Notes under the pieces: model-generated
Database searches by the model: none
Seen by the model: the letters and a program-made list of their open reading frames with translations, nothing else
What the model was told of the DNA's origin: nothing
From: Oscillospiraceae bacterium
Lineage (GTDB): Bacteria; Bacillota; Clostridia; Oscillospirales; Ruminococcaceae
Direction: 5' to 3'
Length of the DNA stretch: 9,116 nucleotides
NCBI GenBank assembly: GCA_017440425.1
Contig: JAFSHJ010000046.1
Location: 1 to 9,116, forward strand
Shown: positions 1 to 5,807 of the stretch, piece by piece
Position numbering within the stretch: the stretch's first letter is position 1
Layout: every line of letters starts with the position of its first letter
Made by a program: the position numbers and the translations under genes

Positions 1-1546
1 AGACCGTACTTCTCTCCTTGATAAATTTGATGCGGATGTGCTTGTTGTCTCCTATGGGATATATTCCGTCTATCTTCAGTTTACGGAATGCAAACACAGG
101 GGATTCGTTGCGGCATCCGAAGGGTTCGAGGATGCTCAGGCTCTTTATTGCCTCTATCTCAACCTCATCCGGCTCCAGCATACGGTCTATGTTTATGGTG
201 TAGACCGGCATTATGGGGTGTTTTTCCTCGGCATATTTCTGCATCTGCTCCTTGAAATACACTATATCGGATGTATTCATGGACACACCTGCTGCGGATG
301 CGTGTCCGCCGTAGCGTGTGAGATATTCCTTGCAGCTGGAAACAGCCTCCACCATGGAAAAGCCTTCCACGCTTCTTGCGGAACCTCTTGCCTCTCCGCC
401 GTTTATGGAGATGAGCACGCAGGGTTTGCCAAACCTCTCCACCATGCGGGAGCATACGATTCCTATAACACCGTGGTGCCAGCCTTCTCCGCAAAGTACC
501 AATACACGCTCCAACAGCACTTCCGGCTGTGCAGCGATATATTCTTCTATCTGCGCCATTATGCCGCGTTCCAGCTCCTGACGCTCTTTGTTTCTCTTAA
601 GCAGCTCTTCCGCCAATTCCTCGGCATATTCGTCGTCATCTGTTATAAGCAGATTGACCGCCGCCTCTGCCGTGCCTATTCTTGCGGATGAGTTTATTCT
701 GGGCGCAAGACCAAAGCTGATGTTCTCTGCGGTTATCTCTTTATCTTCAAGACCGCTTATCTTCAAGAGTGCCTTGATGCCCACCCTCTCGGCATACTGT
801 ATAGACTCAACGCCGCATTTTGCAATAATCCTGTTTTCACCGAGGAGAGGCACCACGTCTGCGATGGTGCCAAGTGCGGCAAGGTCTCCGTACTGATCTA
901 TGAGTGTTTCGCCGTTTTCGCCTTCCAATGCGCAAACAAGCTTAAATGCAACACCAACGCCTGCCAGCTCCTTGAATGCGCCATTGCAATCTGCTCTGTG
1001 GGGATCCACAACTGCAACCGCATTCGGCAGCTCTGCAGGAGGCATATGATGGTCTGTAACCACAACATCTATGCCGAGTTTTGCGGCATAATCTATCTCT
1101 TCAACGGCAGAAATTCCGTTATCCACCGTTACTATCAGGTTTACACCCGCTTTTTTGATCCTGTCTATAGCCTTTTTGTTGAGACCGTAGCCCTCATTAT
1201 ATCTGTCGGGGATATAGTAAATCACATCAGCGCCGCTGTCTTCAAAATAGGAATACAGCAAAACGGTGGCTGTCACTCCGTCGCAGTCGTAATCTCCGTA
1301 AACACAGATGCGCTCATCCTCATAAAGAGCCTTTCTTATTCTATCAACAGCCTTGTCCATATCCGCATATTCCATGGGATCGGAAAACTCGTTGCTGCCA
1401 AAGAGGAAGCTTTTTGCCTGTTCTTCGGTTTTCACTCCGCGCGCCACCAAAAGGTCTGCCGTCATTAAAGGAATCTTCAGTTTGTCCGCAAGGACTGCCG
1501 ATTCGCTTTTATCAAATCTTATCAGTTTCCATCTTTTTATAGCCAT
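1..1546 (-). CDS. recJ: Single-stranded-DNA-specific exonuclease RecJ (3' end of gene cut off by window edge)
   Basis: RecJ is a cytoplasmic 5'-3' single-strand DNA exonuclease of the DHH phosphoesterase superfamily, used in recombinational and mismatch repair. I translated 515 codons without a stop before the window edge. Visible motifs: GDYDCDG (residues 84-90, motif I), VDNG (141-144), TDHH (164-167, the DHH metal-binding motif), TIADVVPL (227-234, motif IV Asp), APRINSSAR (281-289), WHHGVIGIVCSR (356-367) and the DHHA1 signature GGHASAAG (413-420). From about residue 455 the sequence looks like the start of the RecJ OB-fold domain (HIRIKF near 503), so roughly the last 50 or more residues lie outside. 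The start ATG at 1544-1546 has AGAGGTG 7 nt upstream and a promoter at 1606-1634. The usual A-A-G of the APRxN motif reads S-S-A here. Identification is firm; the lost C-terminus is only due to the window. Confidence 0.96.
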   Translation of the reverse strand, partial: MAIKRWKLIRFDKSESAVLADKLKIPLMTADLLVARGVKTEEQAKSFLFGSNEFSDPMEYADMDKAVDRIRKALYEDERICVYGDYDCDGVTATVLLYSYFEDSGADVIYYIPDRYNEGYGLNKKAIDRIKKAGVNLIVTVDNGISAVEEIDYAAKLGIDVVVTDHHMPPAELPNAVAVVDPHRADCNGAFKELAGVGVAFKLVCALEGENGETLIDQYGDLAALGTIADVVPLLGENRIIAKCGVESIQYAERVGIKALLKISGLEDKEITAENISFGLAPRINSSARIGTAEAAVNLLITDDDEYAEELAEELLKRNKERQELERGIMAQIEEYIAAQPEVLLERVLVLCGEGWHHGVIGIVCSRMVERFGKPCVLISINGGEARGSARSVEGFSMVEAVSSCKEYLTRYGGHASAAGVSMNTSDIVYFKEQMQKYAEEKHPIMPVYTINIDRMLEPDEVEIEAIKSLSILEPFGCRNESPVFAFRKLKIDGIYPIGDNKHIRIKFIKERSTV

Positions 1547-1605
1547 GCCGACGCACCTCTCTTTCCTTAAATCGATCATTTTATCGCAAAATTATCTAAT
1601 ATAAC

Positions 1606-1634
1606 ATTATAACATTTTATTATTCTTTTTACAA
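1606..1634 (-). promoter_or_regulatory. Sigma-A-type promoter of recJ
   Basis: On the minus strand, TTGTAA (plus 1629-1634) and a perfect TATAAT (plus 1606-1611) are separated by exactly 17 nt. Transcription would begin near 1599, giving a leader of about 50 nt that ends in the AGAGGTG ribosome binding site of recJ. The surrounding DNA is strongly AT-rich, so chance matches are more likely than elsewhere, but the position and spacing are ideal. Confidence 0.72.
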
Positions 1635-1760
1635 TAGCAGACTTGTAATTTCGTGCCGTATATAGGCTTATTATGCAGATTTTCCCGCTATTTTATTTAC
1701 ACGGACCCGTTTTCCTTTTGTAGTTTCCGCACAGCCGCTCCGTTAAATTTGTCCTTGCAG

Positions 1761-1794
1761 AAAAGACACCCAATAATATGATCGGATGTCTTTT
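1761..1794 (-). terminator. Intrinsic terminator after the beta-sandwich protein gene
   Basis: Arms AAAAGACACCC (1761-1771) and GGATGTCTTTT (1784-1794) surround a 12-nt loop. In the minus-strand transcript the one non-Watson-Crick position becomes a U-G wobble, giving an 11-bp stem that ends in UCUUUU. It lies about 20 nt beyond the stop codon of the gene at 1814-2386 and before recJ, so it should uncouple the two genes. The U-tract is partly inside the stem and broken by C, which makes its strength uncertain. Confidence 0.6.
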
Positions 1795-1813
1795 TCTCTT
1801 GCTTTGTTTATAT

Positions 1814-2386
1814 TCAGATTTCTTTTACCTCAAAATCATAAAAGCGGTTGAGTCCCTCGCAGGCATTGATCCCGAAATGCACCTTTTTATACATATTCTC
1901 CACACGCACAAAGAACTTTCTGCCGTCAACCTCAAAGTTTATGCCGTTGCCAACCACCGTTGCCGATATCTTATATTTCTTGTTACCCTCCAGCGGGAAC
2001 GTTGCCGCCATAGCTTTTACCCAGCTTGGTTTTCCGTCTTTTTGAGTGTAGTGCCAAAGGTTTACTCCTCTTTCCCAGATGCACACCTCAAAATAGTTTC
2101 CGTAGCGAAGAATTCCTCTGTCATCCACATCAAGCTCATCGGTAATAAGCAATATGGGAGCGCCGTAGCTCTCAAAAGAGCAGGTGGCAGATGCGGTTGA
2201 GCCGCTGTCGTAGGTGTTTTCAGTAAGCATTGTTACAAAAGAATAGCCGTGTGGATTTTCCGCATCCGTTTCGTTGGCAATGCAGTCGTCCTCCTGAACA
2301 AACCTGCGTATATCATCAAACTTCCACGCACAAGCGTAGGTCATACCGTCCATCGTCCAGTTTCCGCGGGAAAAATCTATTTTCAT
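1814..2386 (-). CDS. Small cytosolic protein with probable concanavalin/LamG-like beta-sandwich fold
   Basis: This 190-residue protein has no signal peptide, membrane segment or lipobox, so it is expected in the cytoplasm. I do not recognise a characterised homologue. The chain is rich in alternating hydrophobic/polar strands and aromatic residues, with stretches such as NYFEVCIWERGVNLWHY in the middle and HFGINACEGLNRFYDFEV at the C-terminus. That pattern resembles jelly-roll domains of the ConA/LamG or DUF1080 (3-keto-disaccharide hydrolase-like) type, which bind or cleave glycans. The fold is inferred from pattern only. The start at 2384-2386 has GAGGTGA 6 nt upstream and a near-consensus promoter with a very short leader. 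The gene stands alone between its own promoter and terminator and is divergent from the transglutaminase-like gene. No catalytic residues can be assigned; a carbohydrate-binding role is a guess. Confidence 0.78.
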   Translation of the reverse strand: MKIDFSRGNWTMDGMTYACAWKFDDIRRFVQEDDCIANETDAENPHGYSFVTMLTENTYDSGSTASATCSFESYGAPILLITDELDVDDRGILRYGNYFEVCIWERGVNLWHYTQKDGKPSWVKAMAATFPLEGNKKYKISATVVGNGINFEVDGRKFFVRVENMYKKVHFGINACEGLNRFYDFEVKEI

Positions 2387-2406
2387 TATAAATCACCTCG
2401 CCGCTC

Positions 2407-2435
2407 ATTATATCATATTTCCCCTGCCCTTTCAA
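2407..2435 (-). promoter_or_regulatory. Promoter of the beta-sandwich protein gene (leftward)
   Basis: On the minus strand, TTGAAA (plus 2430-2435), a 17-nt spacer and a perfect TATAAT (plus 2407-2412) lie just upstream of the GAGGTGA ribosome binding site (plus 2393-2399). The predicted leader is only about 14 nt. It is back to back with the rightward promoter, with 15 nt between the two -35 boxes. Confidence 0.75.
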
Positions 2436-2450
2436 CACTTCTCTGCACAG

Positions 2451-2479
2451 TTGCCTTTTTTGCAGTTATTTGGTATAAT
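2451..2479 (+). promoter_or_regulatory. Promoter of the transglutaminase-like protein gene (rightward)
   Basis: TTGCCT (2451-2456), a 17-nt spacer and a perfect TATAAT (2474-2479) precede the ATG at 2511. The two bases TG one nucleotide before the -10 box make it an extended -10 promoter. The predicted leader is about 25 nt and contains the strong GGAGGTGA ribosome binding site. Confidence 0.75.
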
Positions 2480-2510
2480 TAAGACACCAAAGCCCCACGG
2501 AGGTGACTTA

Positions 2511-3920
2511 ATGAAAAAACTTTACCCTATACTCACAATTGCCGCAGCGGTGCTCAGCATCATCTCTGTCGTGATTTCCGCAATAACTCTTTCTGCGGTT
2601 TTAAAGCTTGACAGCGACATCGAACAATCCTCCCTCCCTCAAAGCAGCACCGATGACAAACAACAGTCATCACACACTGAGGAAAGCTCCGAAGAAGAGG
2701 ATCAGGAGAGCAGCAGCCTGACAGAAGACATTGTTTTTGACATTAAAAAGCCCAACATCGACAACAGCGGATGGCATTTTGAATTCCCCATCAAAAACTA
2801 TTCCGACACACAGCTCACCCTTAACTCCATTCTTGTGCTGGATCATGTTGGCGGCCCCAAAACACCCTACAGACAAAAGAACGTTATAGGTTCGGAGAGA
2901 TTTGTTGAGATAAACATTGCCAACCAGGGCGATGCCTGCGTTCTCACCCCCGGTGAGGAACACTTTTGGAACGATTGGCACCCGCTGGTGGATCGTTTTG
3001 ACTCAAGAACCTATGTATTTGTTTTCGACACCGACAACGGCAGACAGATATCCTATTCCTACCCGTTTGATATGCGCACCGAAGCGGATGATTTCTCCTA
3101 TGCCGCCGATGACGGTCAAGACCTGAAAACCCTTCGCCACAGTGCCGATTTTGAAAACGAGGTATCCCACGGAGTTTATTGGGTGCCCGCAAACGCTCTC
3201 GGCAAAAGCAACCTCACCAATGCGGAGATACACGGTATGCTGACCGCATCTCCCGATGAGAAAAAGGACGGTATCTCCAACCTCTATGAGGCTATCCAGC
3301 TCTATCAGATAGGTTTGTTCTCCTATTCCGATGATAATATCACCACCGTTGAAAAGGGACTCACCTGGGATCACCGCAAACCCGGCTTTGATTCCGTGCG
3401 CACCAACAGCGGCGGCGATTCCTCCTCCGCAAACTGGCTCAGCTATATGCTTGCCGATGACTATGACGAAGTTGGATTTTTCGCATTATACAATCCCGAC
3501 GGCAGAGGACACACCTTCAACTATATTCTTGAAGACGGCTGGTATTATTTCATCGATATGACATATTACTGCTCTAACGATATCCGCTCTGCTGTGGAAA
3601 GCGGAATCACAGATGACTACCGCAGCACCGATTACATTCTCGGAAACATTCACAAAACCAATGACCCACAGCGATATGCAAACTATATTTTGGAGCGCTT
3701 CAACACTCCTCCCGCCATGCTTGTTATGTATACTGCGGAAAACAGCCTTTCAACAGCCTTTATCTCCGACACCGTAACCGTTGTTTACGAAGACAAAAAC
3801 ACAGAACTCCTCACCCTCCACGATAATGACTCCGATGATCTCACCCTTGAGCTTCGTCCCTCCCCCTCAAGCGCTCCCGATTGGAGTTTGTTCCCCGATT
3901 TTGATTTCAGCTATCTGTAA
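2511..3920 (+). CDS. Membrane-anchored protein with transglutaminase-like domain, catalytic Cys apparently replaced by Ser
   Basis: The 469-residue product starts with a basic MKK and one hydrophobic segment (about residues 5-32) without a lipobox cysteine, so it is probably an uncleaved N-terminal anchor. A Ser/Glu/Gln/Asp-rich linker (about 38-75) leads to a beta-rich domain (about 75-200) and then a region (about 225-400) resembling transglutaminase-like cysteine-protease folds. There GGDSSSANW (301-309), GHTFNY (333-338) and FIDMTYY (347-353) align with the usual Cys, His and Asp motifs. H334 and D349 are 15 residues apart, which suits the family, but the Cys position holds Ser (304-306). 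The domain may therefore be a non-catalytic binding module. The ATG at 2511 is chosen because GGAGGTGA lies 5 nt upstream and the membrane segment begins right after it; the frame extends 20 codons further without start signals. It is probably extracytoplasmic and cell-envelope associated. The fold assignment is moderate; the substrate is unknown. Confidence 0.85.
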   Translation: MKKLYPILTIAAAVLSIISVVISAITLSAVLKLDSDIEQSSLPQSSTDDKQQSSHTEESSEEEDQESSSLTEDIVFDIKKPNIDNSGWHFEFPIKNYSDTQLTLNSILVLDHVGGPKTPYRQKNVIGSERFVEINIANQGDACVLTPGEEHFWNDWHPLVDRFDSRTYVFVFDTDNGRQISYSYPFDMRTEADDFSYAADDGQDLKTLRHSADFENEVSHGVYWVPANALGKSNLTNAEIHGMLTASPDEKKDGISNLYEAIQLYQIGLFSYSDDNITTVEKGLTWDHRKPGFDSVRTNSGGDSSSANWLSYMLADDYDEVGFFALYNPDGRGHTFNYILEDGWYYFIDMTYYCSNDIRSAVESGITDDYRSTDYILGNIHKTNDPQRYANYILERFNTPPAMLVMYTAENSLSTAFISDTVTVVYEDKNTELLTLHDNDSDDLTLELRPSPSSAPDWSLFPDFDFSYL

Positions 3921-3940
3921 AACACAAACAACATAAATGT

Positions 3941-3976
3941 AAAAATCGGTGTGACCGTTTGGTCACACCGATTTTT
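3941..3976. terminator. Perfect bidirectional terminator between convergent genes
   Basis: A 16-bp perfect inverted repeat (3941-3956 and 3961-3976) with a GTTT loop has a GGTGTGACC core flanked by five A on one side and five T on the other. It therefore forms a GC-containing stem followed by a U-tract in both directions. It lies 20 nt after the stop of the transglutaminase-like gene and 12 nt after the stop of the convergent SDR gene, serving both. Confidence 0.93.
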
Positions 3977-3988
3977 ATCTGCAACATA

Positions 3989-4807
3989 TTATTTTTTAAT
4001 GTAGTTTTTACCGACAACGCTGCCGCCGTCAACAAGCACGTCAACGCCTGCCAGGTAGCCGTTTCTCTCATCTGCAACGCTTGCAATGGCAAAGCCGAGC
4101 TCTTCCGGCTTGCCCATGCGTCTTTCTGCGGTGGTATCGATGAGGGAACCGCCCTCTTCTGCCTCAAGGTTGCCCATATCTGTGGCTATCAGGCCGGGAC
4201 TGAGGGAGCAAACGCGAATGCCCTTTGCACCCAGATCATATGCGGATTTTGCAGCATACCAGATAACAAACTTTTTGGAAAGACCGTAAGCAAGTCCGGA
4301 TGCTTTATAGCCCTTGAGTTTGCTCGGAAGAGAGAGTATCTTTTTGATAAACTTCTCTTCGTTGACGTCCGCAAGAGCAAAAGTCTTTTTGCTTGCAAGA
4401 AAATCGGGAAGAATGTAAGCAGAGTTGGAGGAAATGTCAACAATAACGCTGCCGGCATTCATCAGCTTGGAGAATTCCTCGTTGACGTATACTGTTCCGA
4501 GAGCATTTACACGGATAAGCTTTTCGGGTTCTGCCATTGCAGGAGAAAGACCTGCGGAATTGATGACGTTTTTGATCTCGCCAAGGCTTGCCGCATATTC
4601 TGCAAGCTCGCGGACCTGCTCACGCACAGATGTATCGCAGGTTTTTGCATAAGCCTCGTATCCGAGTGCTTCCAGCTCTTTAACCGCACCCTCAAGCTTG
4701 GAAAGGGTTCTGCCTGTAACAACGATGATCTTATCCTTTGGCATGCACTTTGCAGCAGCAAGACCCATACCGCTGCCGCCGCCGGTAATTACACATACAT
4801 TTTTCAT
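3989..4807 (-). CDS. Short-chain dehydrogenase/reductase with long Ser-Tyr insertion, NADP(H)-type
   Basis: This is a classical-fold SDR of 272 residues, a cytosolic NAD(P)-dependent alcohol/ketone oxidoreductase. Motifs: TGGGSGMG (8-15) for coenzyme, TGR (31-33, Arg favours NADP), NSAG (83-86, in place of NNAG), N101, S127, then Y174-x3-K178 as catalytic residues and SPG (203-205). Ser and Tyr are 47 residues apart instead of the usual 12-14, because of an insertion of about 34 residues. Comamonas 3-alpha-hydroxysteroid dehydrogenase/carbonyl reductase, as I remember it, also has an insertion there, so a steroid-like or bulky substrate is possible but unproven. The start is placed at 4807 rather than 4825, because AAGGAG lies 6 nt before the inner ATG and the outer ATG would place that site inside the gene. 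A promoter sits just upstream at 4842-4871. It is the last of three same-strand SDR genes. Confidence 0.92.
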   Translation of the reverse strand: MKNVCVITGGGSGMGLAAAKCMPKDKIIVVTGRTLSKLEGAVKELEALGYEAYAKTCDTSVREQVRELAEYAASLGEIKNVINSAGLSPAMAEPEKLIRVNALGTVYVNEEFSKLMNAGSVIVDISSNSAYILPDFLASKKTFALADVNEEKFIKKILSLPSKLKGYKASGLAYGLSKKFVIWYAAKSAYDLGAKGIRVCSLSPGLIATDMGNLEAEEGGSLIDTTAERRMGKPEELGFAIASVADERNGYLAGVDVLVDGGSVVGKNYIKK

Positions 4808-4841
4808 AATAAGCTCCTTATTCATCTTTTATTGCTCTTTC

Positions 4842-4871
4842 ATCATATCACAGATATCAGTCAGCTGTCAA
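4842..4871 (-). promoter_or_regulatory. Promoter of the insertion-bearing SDR gene
   Basis: On the minus strand, consensus TTGACA (plus 4866-4871), an 18-nt spacer and TATGAT (plus 4842-4847) lie in the 95-nt gap between the two SDR genes. TG one base before the -10 box gives an extended -10. This suggests independent transcription of the gene starting at 4807. Confidence 0.65.
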
Positions 4872-4902
4872 CAAAATCCGCCTTAAAACCAGGCTGAGAC
4901 AG

Positions 4903-5694
4903 TCATTTGAGTATCTGCTTTATCACCCAAAGCTGCATCCTCTTCGGAAGGATATTCAGCAGCAGCAACAATGGGTTGCGGTTGATTTTATATGCAAATT
5001 TCGGATTTTTCTTTTTTGCTATCCTCACCTTTTTTTCCGCTATTTTGGCCGGAGAGATGTTCCTTGCCTCCACTCCCTCAACAATGCGCTTAAACCGCTT
5101 TGCGTTGCAGGAATAGAGCTTTGTGTTTTCACAGAAGCTATCCAGCGCCGCCGTGGAAACTCCCAGCATACCTGTATCCACCGCACCTGCACGCAGTACA
5201 GATACCGATATTCCCAAAAGCTGCAGCTCCATTGCCAGCGAATAGGCATATTTATCCAGTGCGCTCTTTGTAACGGCATATATTCCTGTAAACGGAAGCG
5301 GATCAAGGGGTGCAAGTTCACTGGTGGTCATTATTATCCGGCTGCCCTTTTTCAGCAGCGGCAAAAAAGTTTTGTTCACCAAAAACGCACCGAACAAATT
5401 GACCTTAAAGGCCCGCTCAAACTGCTGAAGCTCCATCTCTGCCAAGGAATCCAGCATATAAACTCCGGCAAAGTGGATGATGGCATAGAGTTCATCGGTG
5501 ATGGCACTCGCCTTTTGGAATGCAGCCTGCACGCTTGCTTCATCGGTTATGTCTGCCTGCAGCGGGATAACTTCCTCCTGCTCTTTCGGCAGCACTCTGT
5601 CCATTGCAAACACACCGAACCCCTGATCTTTGAATTTCCGCACTGTCTCGCTGCCCATTCCTCCGCAGGCACCGGTGATCAAAACATATCGCAT
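4903..5694 (-). CDS. Short-chain dehydrogenase/reductase, NAD(H)-type, with hydrophobic C-terminal tail
   Basis: This 263-residue SDR has TGACGGMG (7-14) as the coenzyme glycine motif and an Asp-Arg pair (32-33) at the end of beta-2, where Asp usually selects NAD over NADP. HFAG (74-77) replaces NNAG. N99, S125, Y139 and K143 form a complete, normally spaced catalytic tetrad, so it should be active. The last 30 residues (234-263) are leucine-rich with scattered basic residues (NPLLLLLNILPKRMQLW), typical of an amphipathic tail that could bind membrane or a lipid-like substrate. The start at 5694 is chosen because GGAGA lies about 6 nt upstream and the Rossmann strand begins immediately; starts at 5748 and 5712 would add non-family residues. 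It sits between the other two SDR genes, downstream of a terminator (5754-5786). I found no convincing promoter of its own. The substrate is unknown. Confidence 0.92.
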   Translation of the reverse strand: MRYVLITGACGGMGSETVRKFKDQGFGVFAMDRVLPKEQEEVIPLQADITDEASVQAAFQKASAITDELYAIIHFAGVYMLDSLAEMELQQFERAFKVNLFGAFLVNKTFLPLLKKGSRIIMTTSELAPLDPLPFTGIYAVTKSALDKYAYSLAMELQLLGISVSVLRAGAVDTGMLGVSTAALDSFCENTKLYSCNAKRFKRIVEGVEARNISPAKIAEKKVRIAKKKNPKFAYKINRNPLLLLLNILPKRMQLWVIKQILK

Positions 5695-5753
5695 AGCATT
5701 TCTCCGAAACATCAACTTATTGCTGCAGCTTTTACCGCTGCGCTTCAAAAACT

Positions 5754-5786
5754 ACAGCGATACCTCTGCTGCGGAAGTATCGCTGT
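5754..5786 (-). terminator. Intrinsic terminator between first and second SDR genes
   Basis: Arms ACAGCGATAC (5754-5763) and GTATCGCTGT (5777-5786) form a perfect 10-bp stem with a 13-nt loop. Read leftwards, the stem is followed by AGUUUUUG. It begins 22 nt after the stop codon of the 12-alpha-HSDH-like gene and lies 60 nt before the next start codon, so it should reduce or end transcription into the second SDR gene. Confidence 0.75.
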
Positions 5787-5807
5787 TTTAATATTGCCTT
5801 TTGTTTT

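Noticed and set aside
38..691. Rightward open frame (217 codons) opposite recJ
   Set aside because: The opposite strand encodes unmistakable RecJ motifs; this frame shows no domain or start signal.
1635..1760. Search for a small gene, RNA or riboswitch between recJ and the beta-sandwich gene
   Set aside because: Only AT-rich DNA with a trivial ACGG/CCGT hairpin is seen; no ORF with a ribosome binding site and no recognisable conserved RNA fold.
2451..2510. Alternative upstream start of the transglutaminase-like gene at 2451
   Set aside because: That TTG coincides with the -35 box; the ATG at 2511 has a strong ribosome binding site and is followed directly by the membrane anchor.
3959..4897. 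Long rightward open frame (312 codons) opposite the SDR gene
   Set aside because: It is antisense to a gene with complete SDR motifs, is rich in Cys/His without any family pattern, and has no ribosome binding site or promoter. Its stretch crosses the terminator-flanked gene end.
4872..4902. Possible terminator after the middle SDR gene (GCCT/AGGC with TTTT nearby)
   Set aside because: The stem is only 4 bp and the T-rich part lies in the loop and after a GG, too weak to call.
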